A DNA stretch of 64,000 nt from Streptomyces albireticuli (GTDB taxonomy: Bacteria; Actinomycetota; Actinomycetes; Streptomycetales; Streptomycetaceae). The position numbers were made by a program, and so were the translations under genes. The notes beneath the pieces were generated by a model. The model made no database searches, was not told the DNA's origin, and saw nothing but the letters and a program-made list of their open reading frames with translations. The stretch spans positions 310,001 through 374,000 of the forward strand of contig NZ_JAJQQS010000006.1 of NCBI RefSeq assembly GCF_021228125.1. The letters are read 5' to 3'. Shown here in pieces: positions 18,878 through 30,174 of the stretch; the stretch's first letter is position 1; each line of letters opens with the position of its first letter.

Positions 18878-19419
18878 CCGGGCGTTCCTCATCGCCGGCC
18901 TCCCGCGGACTCCGTGGACACGGACCCCAAGGACGCGGACGCCATGGACACGGACGCCATGGGCACGGACCGCGTGGACACGGACCCCGTGGACACGGTG
19001 GGTCCCGAGGGCCCCGCGGACTCCATGGACGCGGTGGGCAGCGCGAGGTGGTGAGCCGCGTGGCGGCGTCGGTCCGGCATGTGGAGTGTGTCTTCCCCTT
19101 GTGTCGTCGTCCTGCACACGTCTCGTGTCGTCGTCCTGCGCACGGCGCGCCGACGTGTCCCGTACGCCAGAACGTGACCGCATGACGTACTGCACACCGA
19201 ACGTACGGCGTCGCGCTCGGATTCCTCGCGCTTTGCCCGCGCTTTCCGTGCGCTGCTTCCAGACGCTACCTTCCGCGGCCGCCCCCGTCCCGTGGGGGCC
19301 GTTCCGCGTGCCGGTATCGTTGCTGGCGGTCGGCGGCTTCGTAGGGTCCCCCGTATTCGGGGAACCCTCGGTCTCGTACGACCATACAAACCGCATCACC
19401 CGCGAGAAAGGGCCCCGCT
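18878..19419. other. Intergenic region with a GTGGACACGGAC minisatellite
   Basis: Between the divergent membrane-protein and purN genes lies 542 bp. From about 18911 to 19035 it carries imperfect repeats of CGTGGACACGGAC / CCATGGACACGGACG, roughly 12-15 bases each. The rest (19040-19419) should hold the purN promoter. I see no gene with a good start. Confidence 0.6.
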
Positions 19420-20067
19420 GTGGCCTCCCCGCCCCCCGAGCCTCCCGCGTCCCCGTCACCCGCACGGCTCGTCGTGCTGGTCTCCGGCTCGGGCACCAAT
19501 CTGCAGGCCCTGCTCGACGCGATCGCCGCGGACCCGGACGGCTTCGGCGCCCGGATCGTCGCCGTGGGCGCCGACCGGGACGGCATCGCCGGGCTGGAGC
19601 GCGCCGAGCGCGCCGGGCTGCCCGTCTTCGTGTGCCGGGTGAAGGACCACGCGGACCGGGACGCCTGGGACCGGGCGCTGACCGAGGCGACCGCCGCGTA
19701 CGCGCCGGACCTGGTCGTCTCGGCCGGTTTTATGAAGATCCTGGGCAAGGCGTTCCTGGACCGCTTCGGCGGCCGGGTGGTCAACACCCACCCCGCCCTG
19801 CTGCCCAGCTTCCCCGGCGCCCACGGCGTGCGCGACGCGCTCGCGTACGGCGCGAAGGTGACCGGCTGCACCGTCCACTTCGTCGACGACGGCGTCGACA
19901 CCGGCCCGATCATCGCGCAGGGCGTGGTGGAGGTCCGGGACGAGGACGACGAATCCGCGCTGCATGAGCGGATCAAGGAAGTCGAGCGAGCGCTGCTCGT
20001 CGATGTCGTGGGGCGTCTGGCCCGCGACGGCTATCGCATAGAGGGACGAAAGGTAAGAATCCCGTGA
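19420..20067 (+). CDS. purN: Phosphoribosylglycinamide formyltransferase
   Basis: This 215-residue folate-dependent GAR transformylase does the third step of purine synthesis, moving formyl from 10-formyl-THF to GAR. The N-terminal [19 protein letters not shown] binds phosphate; [15 protein letters not shown] carries the catalytic Asn and His, and [10 protein letters not shown] the catalytic Asp. GTG 19420 follows an AAAGGG at about eight bases. Its last four bases overlap the purH start (GTGA), so the two enzymes are translationally coupled. The 10-formyl-THF source folD is 2.6 kb away. Confidence 0.96.
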   Translation: MASPPPEPPASPSPARLVVLVSGSGTNLQALLDAIAADPDGFGARIVAVGADRDGIAGLERAERAGLPVFVCRVKDHADRDAWDRALTEATAAYAPDLVVSAGFMKILGKAFLDRFGGRVVNTHPALLPSFPGAHGVRDALAYGAKVTGCTVHFVDDGVDTGPIIAQGVVEVRDEDDESALHERIKEVERALLVDVVGRLARDGYRIEGRKVRIP

Positions 20068-21671
20068 CCGTCGAAGCTACGACCTCCGAAGGTACGACCC
20101 CCGAGGGCGTGACCGCCGAAGGCACGAAGCGGCCCATCCGGCGCGCGCTGGTCAGCGTCTACGACAAGACGGGGCTGGCGGAGCTGGCCCGCGGTCTGCA
20201 CGCGGCGGGCGTCCAGCTCGTCTCGACCGGCTCGACGGCCGGGCGGATCGCCGAGGCCGGTGTCCCGGTCACCAAGGTCGAGGAGCTGACCGGCTTCCCC
20301 GAGTGCCTGGACGGCCGGGTCAAGACCCTGCACCCGCGCGTGCACGCCGGCATCCTCGCCGACCGGCGCCTCGCCTCGCACCGCGAGCAGCTCACCGAGC
20401 TGGGCGTGGAGCCCTTCGACCTCGTGATCGTCAACCTCTACCCCTTCCGCGAGACCGTCGCGTCGGGCGCCTCCCCCGACGAGTGCGTCGAGCAGATCGA
20501 CATCGGCGGCCCCTCGATGGTCCGCGCCGCCGCCAAGAACCACCCCTCCGTCGCCGTGGTCGTGAACCCCGACCGCTACGCCGACGTGCTGAAGGCCGCC
20601 GCCGACGGGGGCTTCGACCTCGGGCAGCGCAAGCGGCTCGCCGCCGAGGCGTTCCAGCACACGGCCGCCTACGACGTGGCCGTCGCCAACTGGTTCGCGG
20701 CCGACTACGCCGCCGACGAGAGCCCCTGGCCGGACTTCACCGCCGTCACCCACGCCCGTAAGCAGGTCCTGCGCTACGGCGAGAACCCGCACCAGGCCGC
20801 CGCGCTCTACACCGACGGCACGGGCAAGGGCCTCGCCTACGCCGAGCAGCTGCACGGCAAGGAGATGTCGTACAACAACTACGTCGACACCGAGGCCGCG
20901 CGCCGGGCGGCGTACGACCACACCGACCCCTGCGTCGCGATCATCAAGCACGCCAACCCGTGCGGCATCGCCATCGGTTCGGACGTCGCCGACGCGCACC
21001 GTAAGGCGCACGACTGCGACCCGCTGTCCGCGTTCGGCGGTGTGATCGCCGTCAACAGCCCCGTGTCGGTCGCCATGGCCGAGCAGGTCGCCGAGATCTT
21101 CACCGAGGTCATCGTCGCCCCGGCCTACGAGGACGGCGCCGTCGAGGTGCTCGCCCGCAAGAAGAACATCCGCGTGCTGCGCTGTGCCGACGCCCCCGCG
21201 GCGCACGGCGAGACCCGTCCCGTCGAGGGTGGTGTCCTGGTCCAGGTCAAGGACCGGCTCCAGGCCGAGGGCGACGACCCGGCCAACTGGACGCTCGCCA
21301 CGGGCGAGGCGCTGTCCGCCGCCGAGCTCGCCGAGCTGGCCTTCGCCTGGCGCGCCTGCCGCGCGGTGAAGTCCAACGCGATCCTGCTGGCCAAGGGCGG
21401 CGCGACCGTCGGCGTCGGCATGGGTCAGGTCAACCGCGTGGACTCCGCGAAGCTGGCCGTCCAGCGCGCGGGCGAGGAGCGCGTCCAGGGTTCGTACGCG
21501 GCCTCGGACGCCTTCTTCCCCTTCCCGGACGGGCTGGAGGTGCTGACCGCCGCCGGCGTCAAGGCCGTGGTGCAGCCGGGCGGTTCGGTCCGTGACGAGC
21601 AGGTCGTGGAGGCCGCGAAGGCGGCGGGCGTGACGATGTACTTCACGGGGACGCGCCACTTCTTCCACTGA
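20064..21671 (+). CDS. purH: Bifunctional AICAR transformylase / IMP cyclohydrolase
   Basis: This 535-residue enzyme does the last two steps of IMP synthesis. Residues about 20-160 are the MGS-like cyclohydrolase ([33 protein letters not shown]). The rest is the formyltransferase, with [20 protein letters not shown] and [17 protein letters not shown]. The N-terminus has a short Thr/Glu-Gly repeat ([15 protein letters not shown]). GTG 20064 overlaps the purN stop. A hairpin at 21722-21749 ends the operon. Confidence 0.97.
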   Translation: MTVEATTSEGTTPEGVTAEGTKRPIRRALVSVYDKTGLAELARGLHAAGVQLVSTGSTAGRIAEAGVPVTKVEELTGFPECLDGRVKTLHPRVHAGILADRRLASHREQLTELGVEPFDLVIVNLYPFRETVASGASPDECVEQIDIGGPSMVRAAAKNHPSVAVVVNPDRYADVLKAAADGGFDLGQRKRLAAEAFQHTAAYDVAVANWFAADYAADESPWPDFTAVTHARKQVLRYGENPHQAAALYTDGTGKGLAYAEQLHGKEMSYNNYVDTEAARRAAYDHTDPCVAIIKHANPCGIAIGSDVADAHRKAHDCDPLSAFGGVIAVNSPVSVAMAEQVAEIFTEVIVAPAYEDGAVEVLARKKNIRVLRCADAPAAHGETRPVEGGVLVQVKDRLQAEGDDPANWTLATGEALSAAELAELAFAWRACRAVKSNAILLAKGGATVGVGMGQVNRVDSAKLAVQRAGEERVQGSYAASDAFFPFPDGLEVLTAAGVKAVVQPGGSVRDEQVVEAAKAAGVTMYFTGTRHFFH

Positions 21672-21721
21672 GCTCCGCCCGCCGTACGTACCGCCGTACC
21701 TCCCGCCGTACGTACGCGAAA

Positions 21722-21749
21722 GCCGCGCCCCGAAGGTTCGGGGCGCGGC
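21722..21749. terminator. Bidirectional hairpin between purH and the RDD gene
   Basis: GCCGCGCCCCGAA and TTCGGGGCGCGGC are perfect 13-base arms with a GG loop, placed between convergent genes. Confidence 0.85.
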
Positions 21750-21784
21750 CTCGGCGTGCGCGCGGCGAGTGCCGCGGCGGGTGC

Positions 21785-22435
21785 TCAGCGGGTGCGGATG
21801 ACGACCGTGCCGATCATCTTGTCGGCCCACGTCTGCTTCTTCTCGTCCCACAGCGGCCACAGGTAGCCCAGGTTGAACGGGAGGCTGTCGATGATGTGGG
21901 CGAGGTTGCGCACGAAGGCCATGCCGAAGCCGGTCGGCTGGCCGTCGCGCTCGCGCACCACGGCGATGTTCATCATCTTCTTGCCGACCGTCTGGCCGGT
22001 CTTGCCCTGGCGGTAGAGCATCCACAGGCTGAGCCCGAAGCCGAGGAGGCCGCCGATGACGATCAGCACCATGCCCGTGCCCGCGGCCCCGGTGGAGGGC
22101 TCGCAGGAGCTGGCCACGGCGCCGGTGGTCTCGTCCACGCAGTCGGCGACGGACATCACCATCATGATGATGCCGACGATCAGGAAGGCGAACGGGATCA
22201 GGCCGAGCAGCAGGCCGTCGATCAGCGTCGCGGCCACGCGCGACCACCAGCCGGCCAGCGGCGGACGCTGCTGCATGACGGGCGCGCCCTGGGGATAGCC
22301 GCCCTGGGGGTAACCGCCCTGCGGATAGCCGTAGCCCGCCGCCTGCTGCGGGAACGGCGCGTAGGGCTGACCGGGCTGCTGGGGCTGCTGCGGGTACTGG
22401 GGGTACTGCGGGGGCTGCTGGGGCGGGTAGGTCAC
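21785..22435 (-). CDS. RDD-family membrane protein
   Basis: This 216-residue membrane protein has a Pro/Gln/Tyr-rich cytoplasmic N-terminus (YPQGGYPQGGYPQG, residues 1-60) followed by an RDD domain: GWWSRVAATLIDGLLLGLIP with its Arg and Asp, a second hydrophobic segment (GMVLIVIGGLLGFGLSLWML), and GKTGQTVGKKMMNIAVVRE, the usual cytoplasmic loop. RDD proteins are of unsettled function; some act in ion exchange. GTG 22435 has AAGGA at about eight bases. Divergent from folD. Confidence 0.88.
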   Translation of the reverse strand: MTYPPQQPPQYPQYPQQPQQPGQPYAPFPQQAAGYGYPQGGYPQGGYPQGAPVMQQRPPLAGWWSRVAATLIDGLLLGLIPFAFLIVGIIMMVMSVADCVDETTGAVASSCEPSTGAAGTGMVLIVIGGLLGFGLSLWMLYRQGKTGQTVGKKMMNIAVVRERDGQPTGFGMAFVRNLAHIIDSLPFNLGYLWPLWDEKKQTWADKMIGTVVIRTR

Positions 22436-22638
22436 CTGGTGATCCTTCGAGCGGTCTCGGAGCGGGACGAGCCGGGACCGCGCGGGGCAGGTGGACGTGC
22501 GGGGACAGTGGCCGCCCGGCCCCCGACAGTCGCGGCTACTCCGATCATCGTGACATACGGCACTGACAGCGTCACACGTCGGCGAGCGGCCGTGACCTGA
22601 CTGGAATGAGTGCCACCCCATCCGCGAGGATGGGGGGC

Positions 22639-23508
22639 ATGACCGCCCAGATTCTCGATGGCAAGGCCACCGCCGCCGCGATCAAGTCCGAACTCACCAC
22701 CCGCGTGGAGGCGCTGAAGGCCGAGGGCGTCACGCCCGGCCTGGGCACCCTCCTCGTCGGCGACGACCCCGGCAGCAAGTGGTACGTGGCCGGAAAGCAC
22801 CGTGACTGCGCCCAGGTCGGCATCGCGTCGATCCAGCGCGAACTGCCCGACACCGCCACGCAGGAGGAGATCGAGGCAGTCGTCCGGGAGCTCAACGACA
22901 ACCCTGACTGCACCGGATACATCGTCCAACTCCCGCTCCCCAAGGGCATCGACACCAACCGCGTGCTGGAGCTGATGGACCCGGCCAAGGACGCGGACGG
23001 CCTCCACCCGACCAACCTCGGCCGCCTCGTCCTCAACGAGACCGGCCCGCTGCCCTGCACCCCGCACGGCATCGTCGAGCTGCTGCGCCGCCACGACGTG
23101 GAGATCAACGGCGCGCACGTCGTGGTCGTCGGCCGCGGTATCACCGTCGGCCGTTCGATCGGCCTCCTGCTGACCCGCAAGTCCGAGAACGCCACGGTCA
23201 CCCTCTGCCACACCGGCACCCGTGACCTCTCCGCGCAGCTGCGCCAGGCGGACATCATCGTCGCCGCGGCCGGCGTGCCGCACCTGATCAAGCCCGAGGA
23301 TGTCAAGCCGGGCGCGGCCATCCTCGACGTCGGCGTCAGCCGCGACGAGAACGGCAAGATCGTCGGCGATGTCCACCCGGGCGCGGCCGAGGTGGCCGGC
23401 TGGGTCGCCCCCAACCCGGGTGGCGTGGGCCCGATGACCCGGGCGCTGCTGCTGGTCAACGTGGTGGAGGCCGCCGAGCGCGCCGCCGGAATCGGCAATG
23501 CGGGCTGA
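22639..23508 (+). CDS. folD: Methylene-THF dehydrogenase / cyclohydrolase
   Basis: This 289-residue bifunctional enzyme interconverts 5,10-methylene-THF and 10-formyl-THF, the donor used by purN and pur[17 protein letters not shown] holds the Tyr and Lys of the active site. [13 protein letters not shown] is the first family signature, [17 protein letters not shown] the NADP site, and [15 protein letters not shown] the C-terminal signature. ATG 22639 is chosen over an upstream in-frame ATG because [10 protein letters not shown] is the conserved start and a G-rich run precedes it. The end overlaps the next gene by 11 bases. Confidence 0.96.
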   Translation: MTAQILDGKATAAAIKSELTTRVEALKAEGVTPGLGTLLVGDDPGSKWYVAGKHRDCAQVGIASIQRELPDTATQEEIEAVVRELNDNPDCTGYIVQLPLPKGIDTNRVLELMDPAKDADGLHPTNLGRLVLNETGPLPCTPHGIVELLRRHDVEINGAHVVVVGRGITVGRSIGLLLTRKSENATVTLCHTGTRDLSAQLRQADIIVAAAGVPHLIKPEDVKPGAAILDVGVSRDENGKIVGDVHPGAAEVAGWVAPNPGGVGPMTRALLLVNVVEAAERAAGIGNAG

Positions 23509-23914
23509 GTCCGGATCCGGCGGGCGGCAGCCCGGCAAGTCGCGCCGCTTCCAGCTCACGCGCGACACCGCCCGCCCCGAGGGGGGCGGGCGCGCCGCCC
23601 CGGGTGACGCGCCCGCCCCGGCCCGGCAGTGGCCGCTGCTGACGGTGCTGGGCGTGACGGGCGTGGGCCTGCTGGTGGTCTCCCTCGACGCGTTCCGGGT
23701 CGGGACGCTGCTGATCGGGCTGGCGATGGTCGGCGGCGCGGTGCTGCGGTGGGCACTGCCCTCGGTCGGCATGCTCGCGGTCCGGTCCCGGTTCACGGAC
23801 ATGATCACGTACGGCGGGCTGGGGGCGGCGATCCTGCTGCTCTCGCTGATGGCGCAGCCGCACCCGTGGCTGAAGATCCCGTTCCTGGAGGACGTGCTGC
23901 ACTTCACGGTGTAG
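23498..23914 (+). CDS. DUF3017 small membrane protein
   Basis: This 138-residue protein has a basic N-terminal tail (about 40 residues), then three hydrophobic segments ([50 protein letters not shown]). [20 protein letters not shown] lies between the last two and is typical of DUF3017. It overlaps the folD end by 11 bases and is surely co-transcribed. Function unknown. Confidence 0.88.
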   Translation: MRAESGSGGRQPGKSRRFQLTRDTARPEGGGRAAPGDAPAPARQWPLLTVLGVTGVGLLVVSLDAFRVGTLLIGLAMVGGAVLRWALPSVGMLAVRSRFTDMITYGGLGAAILLLSLMAQPHPWLKIPFLEDVLHFTV

Positions 23915-23963
23915 CGGTCGCGGCGTCGCGGCGGACGCGGGCGGGACGGCCGTGACGGTCCTT

Positions 23964-23987
23964 CCCCGGGGGCTTCGGCCCCCGGGG
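23964..23987 (+). terminator. Hairpin after folD-DUF3017
   Basis: CCCCGGGGGC, TTCG loop, GCCCCCGGGG: perfect 10-base arms with a stable UUCG tetraloop. Confidence 0.85.
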
Positions 23988-24071
23988 GGCGTCACGCGGC
24001 ACACGGCCCGGAAGGGGTGCGGAGTCAGAGCCTCCGGTTACGGGAGGCGGCCGGGCGGGGAAAGGACCCCC

Positions 24072-25289
24072 ATGGCCAAGATCAAGGTAGCCGAGCCCGT
24101 CGTCGAGCTCGACGGCGACGAGATGACCCGCATCATCTGGTCCTTCGTCAAGGACAGGCTGATCCTCCCGTACCTCGACATCGAGCTGAAGTACTTCGAC
24201 CTGGGCATCGAGCACCGCGACGCCACCAGCGACCAGGTGACCGTCGAGGCGGCCAGGGCCGTCGGGGAGTACGGCGTCGGAGTGAAGTGCGCCACGATCA
24301 CCCCGGACGAGGCGCGGGTCGAGGAGTTCGGCCTCAAGGCGATGTACCGCTCGCCCAACGGCACCATTCGCAACATCCTCGGCGGCGTGATCTTCCGCGA
24401 GCCGATCGTCATCGGGAACGTGCCCCGCCCGGTCCCCGGGTGGACGAAGCCGATCGTCGTCGGCCGCCACGCCTTCGGCGACCAGTACCGCGCCACCGAC
24501 CTCAAGATTCCGGGCCCGGGCACCCTCACCATGACCTTCACCCCGAAGGACGGCTCGGAGCCCCTGGAGGTCGAGGTCCACGAGTTCCCGGGGCCCGGCG
24601 TCGCGCTGTCGATGTACAACCACGACGCGTCGATCCGCGACTTCGCGAGGGCCTCGTTCCGCTACGGCCTCTCCCGTGGCTATCCGGTGTACCTGTCCAC
24701 CAAGAACACGATCCTCAAGAAGTACGACGGGCGCTTCAAGGACCTCTTCCAGGAGGTCTTCGACGCCGAGTTCCGGGCGGAGTTCGACGCGAAGGGCCTG
24801 ACCTACGAGCACCGGCTCATCGACGACATGGTCGCCGCGGCGCTGAAGTGGGCGGGCGGCTACGTCTGGGCCTGCAAGAACTACGACGGGGACGTCCAGT
24901 CCGACACCGTCGCGCAGGGCTTCGGCTCGCTCGGCCTGATGACCTCCGTCCTGATGTCGGCGGACGGCAGGACCGCTCTCGCCGAGGCCGCGCACGGCAC
25001 GGTCACCCGCCACTACCGCCGGCACCAGCAGGGCAAGGCGACCTCGACGAATCCGATCGCGTCGGTCTTCGCCTGGACCCGCGGTCTGGCGCACCGGGGG
25101 AGGCTCGACGGCACCCCCGAGGTCACCCGGTTCGCGGAGACCCTGGAGGAGGTGTGCGTCGAGACGGTCGAGGGCGGCCGGATGACCAAGGACCTGGCGC
25201 TGCTGATCTCCAAGGACGCCCCCTGGCTGACCACGGAGCAGTTCCTGGACGCGCTGGACGAGAACCTCAGGAGGAGGACGGGGCGCTGA
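24072..25289 (+). CDS. icd: NADP-dependent isocitrate dehydrogenase (dimeric type)
   Basis: This 405-residue enzyme converts isocitrate to 2-oxoglutarate. It is of the dimeric type close to eukaryotic NADP-IDHs, not the about 740-residue monomeric form that many streptomycetes use. [16 protein letters not shown] opens it; [14 protein letters not shown] binds isocitrate; [15 protein letters not shown] and [17 protein letters not shown] carry the metal Asp and dimer residues; [11 protein letters not shown] is the cofactor region. ATG 24072 has AAAGGA at about six bases. It sits between folD and mdh. Confidence in function is high; whether it is the main IDH cannot be told here. Confidence 0.95.
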   Translation: MAKIKVAEPVVELDGDEMTRIIWSFVKDRLILPYLDIELKYFDLGIEHRDATSDQVTVEAARAVGEYGVGVKCATITPDEARVEEFGLKAMYRSPNGTIRNILGGVIFREPIVIGNVPRPVPGWTKPIVVGRHAFGDQYRATDLKIPGPGTLTMTFTPKDGSEPLEVEVHEFPGPGVALSMYNHDASIRDFARASFRYGLSRGYPVYLSTKNTILKKYDGRFKDLFQEVFDAEFRAEFDAKGLTYEHRLIDDMVAAALKWAGGYVWACKNYDGDVQSDTVAQGFGSLGLMTSVLMSADGRTALAEAAHGTVTRHYRRHQQGKATSTNPIASVFAWTRGLAHRGRLDGTPEVTRFAETLEEVCVETVEGGRMTKDLALLISKDAPWLTTEQFLDALDENLRRRTGR

Positions 25290-25441
25290 GAGAGGGCGAG
25301 GGGACCGGAGCCGGGGATCAGGAGGAGGGTCTGTTTCCGGCCGATCCCGGCCGCGTTCGCGGGCTGCTCCCTTGGCACGGTGACCCGCACCGCCCGTCGG
25401 TGCGCGGTGCGGGCCACCGCTCTTGCGGGTGAGCGGCCGCG

Positions 25442-25478
25442 GTGGCCCGTCCTCCACCCCCGTGGGGGGACGGGCCAC
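25442..25478 (+). terminator. Hairpin terminator after icd
   Basis: GTGGCCCGTCC and GGACGGGCCAC are perfect 11-base arms around a 15-base GC-rich loop, 153 bases past the icd stop. Confidence 0.75.
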
Positions 25479-25491
25479 CGCCCACTCCAGA

Positions 25492-25524
25492 GGATCTTGA
25501 CCCCGGCGGGCCGTTTCAAGATCC
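25492..25524. promoter_or_regulatory. Inverted repeat GGATCTTGA / TCAAGATCC
   Basis: These perfect 9-base arms are 15 bases apart. The site could be a second terminator stem or an operator; its AT-containing arms are unusual here and recall the GGATCTCT/AGAGATCC repeat before mdh. Confidence 0.4.
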
Positions 25525-25807
25525 CCAGGCCCCCTGTAGCCCGGAGGTGACTGTTCCGGTACGAGGTCCCTGTCGTGTACCAGTTGTGCGGCGGATGCGA
25601 CAAGGGCGCACACCGGGAAGGTCATTCGCCCCAAATGCCCCCGTGCGCCCCCCGCTGGGGAACTGTCGCGCCGAGTTGCGGCATCCCCCTGGGTAGCCAG
25701 CACCGAAGACTGTGGACGCGCGCCGCGGCGACGGGCCGCGACGCGACACGGCCGGCCCGGCGCACGGCGCGCGTCCGGCGTACGTACCGGGGGAGCAGGG
25801 GAGGACA

Positions 25808-26974
25808 ATGCCTCGCTGGAGGGCGTTACCGGAGGAACTCGATCCGCAGGTGCGGGAGTTCACCGAACAGTTGCGCAGACTCGTCGAGCGCAGCGGGCTG
25901 AGCATCAGTGCCGTCGCGGACCGCACGGGGTACAGCAAGACGTCGTGGGAGCGCTATCTGAACGGCCGGCTGCTCTCGCCGCGCGGGGCCGCGGAGGCCC
26001 TGGCCGAGGTGACCGGCACCGACGTCGGCCATCTGAGCACCATGTGGGAGCTGGCCGAGCGGGCCTGGAGCCGCTCCGAGCTGCGGCACGACGTGACGCT
26101 GGAGGCGATGCGGGTCGCCCGGGCGCGGGCCGCGCTGGGCGAGTTCGGCCCGCCCCCGGCGGCGCGGGCGGGCGCGGGCGCCCGGGAGCAGGGAGCCCTG
26201 CGCTCGGAGCCGCTGTGCAGGGAGCCGCGGCCGCCGGACCCCCGCCCGCCGGACCGGCCGGACCGGCCGGACCGTCAAGGCCGTCAGGACCGTCAGGAAG
26301 GGGTCGCGGAGGGCGTACGGGCCGCCCCGCTCATGCCGCAGGCCCCGGCCGCCCAGGGGCAGGCTCCGCGCCCGCCCGTGCCCCGCGCGCCCGTACCGCC
26401 GGACTACCGGGCGAGCGCCATCCCGGCCCCGGCCCAGGGCCCGCCGCGCCGCCGGGTCGGCCTGTTCGTCACCGGTGTCGTCGGCGCCCTGCTCGTCGTC
26501 GCGGCGGCCGTCCTGCTGCTGGGCACGGGCGACCGCGGGGCGGACGGGGGCACGGCGGCGGTCACGCCGAGCGCGAGCACGGTGGCGAACCTGCCCGCCG
26601 GGGTGAAGTGCGCGGGCGCCGACTGCGCCGGCAAGGACCCGGAGGCCATGGGCTGCGGCGGCGCCCGCGCCACGACGGCCGGATCCGCGACGGTCGGCTC
26701 GTCCTACGTCGAGGTGCGCTACAGCGCCGTCTGCGGCGCCGCGTGGGGCCGCATAACGCGGGCGGCCGTCGGTGACGCCGTGCGGATAAGCGCCCGCGCC
26801 CAGGGCTCGGCCCCGGCGCGTACGGAGTCCGGGCGCGTCGTGCGCGACGCGGACGGCTACACCCCCATGGTGGCCGTCGCCGCTCCCGGCCAGGCGACGG
26901 CCTGCGCCACGCTGGCGGCGGGTACCCAGGGCTGCACGGTCCCGCGCACGGCGTCGCCGGGCACGGCCGGCTGA
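25808..26974 (+). CDS. Membrane-anchored HTH regulator with DUF2690 domain
   Basis: This 388-residue protein has a cytoplasmic XRE-type helix-turn-helix (residues about 15-75, GLSISAVADRTGYSKTSWER). A Pro/Arg-rich linker follows with PPDRPDRPDRQGRQDRQ repeats. There is one transmembrane segment (RVGLFVTGVVGALLVVAAAV, about 217-240) and an extracytoplasmic DUF2690 domain with Cys in VKCAGADCAGKDPEAMGC and later SAVCGAAW and TAC. This layout suggests a sensor that links wall or envelope state to DNA binding, but no ligand is known. GGGGAGG three bases before ATG 25808 supports the start. It lies alone between icd and mdh. Confidence 0.85.
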   Translation: MPRWRALPEELDPQVREFTEQLRRLVERSGLSISAVADRTGYSKTSWERYLNGRLLSPRGAAEALAEVTGTDVGHLSTMWELAERAWSRSELRHDVTLEAMRVARARAALGEFGPPPAARAGAGAREQGALRSEPLCREPRPPDPRPPDRPDRPDRQGRQDRQEGVAEGVRAAPLMPQAPAAQGQAPRPPVPRAPVPPDYRASAIPAPAQGPPRRRVGLFVTGVVGALLVVAAAVLLLGTGDRGADGGTAAVTPSASTVANLPAGVKCAGADCAGKDPEAMGCGGARATTAGSATVGSSYVEVRYSAVCGAAWGRITRAAVGDAVRISARAQGSAPARTESGRVVRDADGYTPMVAVAAPGQATACATLAAGTQGCTVPRTASPGTAG

Positions 26975-27174
26975 AACCGGCTGGAGCCCCCGCGTGTCCC
27001 CGTGCCCCCGCGTCATGGGCCCGTACGCCCGCCCCGCGGCCCGTACACGCCCGCCGAAGCGCCCTGACGCGTCGGCGGGCGTCCTCGTGTGGTCCCCCTC
27101 GCCGCCCGGCCGGCGACGCCACGGTGAGGCGTCCCACACGGGGGCGGCGGTTCAGGCGGTGCGCGGTCGGATAG

Positions 27175-28248
<1,074 letters not shown>

Positions 28249-28581
28249 TCCACGTCCGATCCGGACCCGATCCACGGATCGTTCCAGGGGTGTGCCCCCG
28301 GCGGCTTCGGCCGCCGGGGGCACACCCCTTTTCGCGAGGGCGGTACGGGTCCGTCCCGGGGCGCGTGGCCGCCTTCGCGAGTGCGTGATCAGTAATTCTG
28401 ACGACGGCGACCCGGACGGTATTCGCGCATCCGTCCGTGAGTACGCCCGTACGGGGTGAGATCCGGCCCGTCATTTGCGCCCCGACAGGGGTTGCGCGCG
28501 GGACTTCTGGCCTATTGTGAGTTCTCCGAAAATCCGTCAACTCATGCCTGATCGCAGGCGAGTTCGACGATCGGGGGACGT
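28249..28581. other. Intergenic region after mdh
   Basis: This 333-bp gap contains the mdh terminator (28287-28332), then about 250 bases that must hold the promoter of the next operon. I see no other gene or repeat. Confidence 0.5.
28287..28332 (+). terminator. Rho-independent terminator after mdh
   Basis: GGGGTGTGCCCCCGGCGGC, a TTCG loop, and GCCGCCGGGGGCACACCCC form perfect 19-base arms, followed by TTTT. It is the clearest intrinsic terminator in the window. Confidence 0.95.
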
Positions 28582-30174
28582 ATGACAGCAACCACCCCAC
28601 AGGACTCCCGTACAGAGGCCACCCGGCTGCTCTGTGCCGGGACCTATCTGGACATCGAGTTCCGCCGGCAGGTCGTCGAGGAGCTGGTGGAGCACGAGGA
28701 GAGGCCCATCGCGCCGTCGCTCGGCGTCGACGTCGTGCCGGTGCTCGCGCACGCGCTTCGCGCCCGCAGACAGGACGCGCTGACGGCGCTGATGCTCCTC
28801 GTGCTCTGGGCCGCCTTCATCGGCATCGAGGTGGGCACGGCCGACGAGGTCCCGCTGCCGAAGTGGTCGGGGATCTACGCGCTGGTGAGCTTCGCCCAGT
28901 GGTCCGCGGCGGCCTCCGCCGGACGGGGCTCGTCCGTCTACGTGGTCGACAAGCGCACCCTGCGCGAGGCGATGAAGGGGAACGTGCGCAAGCTCGTCCC
29001 CGCCGTCCCCGCGGTGCTCGCGATCGGCTACTGGCTGTACGCGCTGTACAGCCTGGCCACCGGCGGGAACAACTGGATCGGCATCGTCTTCCCGCTCCTG
29101 CTGGTCCTCCCCGTGTGGGCGCACCGCAGGCGCGTGGCGGACGTGATGGGCAACGAGCTCAGCCGCGAGGCGTTCCTCCTGGCGCCCCGGGCCGAGCCCA
29201 CCACCGCCTACCACCAGCGGATCGCACGGGCCATCGACCGTGAGCAGTACGCGGGGATGGCCATCTACGACGCGGGCCGTCCCTTCATCGGGATGGGGAA
29301 GCCCTACGAGCCGTGGTCGTTCGCCCTGGAGCTCCGGCGGCGCGGGGACGCCGACGCGTCGGACGACGGGGCGCCCTTCACCGGCCGTACGGTCGTGGAC
29401 CTGGTCCGGCCCCGCCTGGAGGCGCTGCGGCAGGGCGCCGCCGCGACCAGCAGGGACCGGCTGAAGGACCTGGAGATCGAGGAGTTCGTCTATCTGCCGG
29501 TCGGTCCGCCGCGCCCACGGCTCGACTACGCGGACACCACCGTGACGCGGCACGTCGCCGAGGCGGTGGACGAGGGCGGCGAGGCCCGCCGGTACTTCCT
29601 GCGGGTGCGGGTCGGCGCCTGGGACGAGCAGGTCGTGGTGTCCGTCCTGGTCAGGGTGCACACCCAGGGCGGCATGCTGGTCCTGGAGGTCGTGCCGCAC
29701 ATCCTGACGCCGATCCGGACGGAGTTCCGTTCGGTCGACGTGATCGCGGCGCGCGGCCAGGACGACCCGCTGCGCGACGGGCTGCGGGCGTTGCTCAGCG
29801 GCCCCGCGGCGGGGTTCGCGGCCGCCGTCTCCACGGTCCGCGCCGGTGTCTCCGGCTTCCGCACCTGGCTCGCCGAGCCGCAGCGCGCGCTGCCCGACGG
29901 CCCGGCGAAGTCCGTGCGGGAGCTGGGCGGCGCGGAGACGGTGTCGCTGTTCCAGGAGATGGACATCAGCCGTTACGTGAAGACGGTCCAGGACCGCATC
30001 GCGAGCGGTGTGCGGGACGCCCTGCGCTCGCAGGGTTACGAGACCGACCAGTTCGAGCAGCAGATCGTGCAGATCAGCGAGGGCGGCGTCTTCATCGGTT
30101 CGATGAGCGGCGGCGCGGTCGCCGCCGGCGCCGGCGCCAAGGCGAAGAACATGACCAAGGACGGGGGATCGTGA
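28582..30174 (+). CDS. Unknown membrane protein ending in a Gly-rich repeated motif
   Basis: I do not recognise a family. The 530-residue protein has a helical N-terminus (residues 1-70). Probable membrane segments follow at about 73-115 (LTALMLLVLWAAFIGIEV) and 140-185 (AVPAVLAIGYWLYALYSL, GIVFPLLLVLPVWA), then a large soluble domain (190-460). The C-terminus (501-516) reads GGVFIGSMSGGAVAAG, and the same pattern occurs twice in the next protein. GGGGGA before ATG 28582 is the ribosome binding site. Its last base overlaps the next gene's start codon, so the two are coupled. The shared motif suggests the products interact or co-assemble; that is inference. Confidence 0.75.
   Translation: MTATTPQDSRTEATRLLCAGTYLDIEFRRQVVEELVEHEERPIAPSLGVDVVPVLAHALRARRQDALTALMLLVLWAAFIGIEVGTADEVPLPKWSGIYALVSFAQWSAAASAGRGSSVYVVDKRTLREAMKGNVRKLVPAVPAVLAIGYWLYALYSLATGGNNWIGIVFPLLLVLPVWAHRRRVADVMGNELSREAFLLAPRAEPTTAYHQRIARAIDREQYAGMAIYDAGRPFIGMGKPYEPWSFALELRRRGDADASDDGAPFTGRTVVDLVRPRLEALRQGAAATSRDRLKDLEIEEFVYLPVGPPRPRLDYADTTVTRHVAEAVDEGGEARRYFLRVRVGAWDEQVVVSVLVRVHTQGGMLVLEVVPHILTPIRTEFRSVDVIAARGQDDPLRDGLRALLSGPAAGFAAAVSTVRAGVSGFRTWLAEPQRALPDGPAKSVRELGGAETVSLFQEMDISRYVKTVQDRIASGVRDALRSQGYETDQFEQQIVQISEGGVFIGSMSGGAVAAGAGAKAKNMTKDGGS

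Larger units (their letters stand above)
25290..25807. other. Intergenic region between icd and the HTH gene
   Basis: This 518-bp gap holds a strong hairpin (25442-25478) and a second inverted repeat (25492-25524), then sequence that must include the HTH-gene promoter. I find no supportable gene here. Confidence 0.5.

Noticed and set aside
25442..25696. Small Pro-rich gene between icd and the HTH gene
   Set aside because: It lies on the terminator hairpin, has no ribosome binding site and no resemblance to known proteins.
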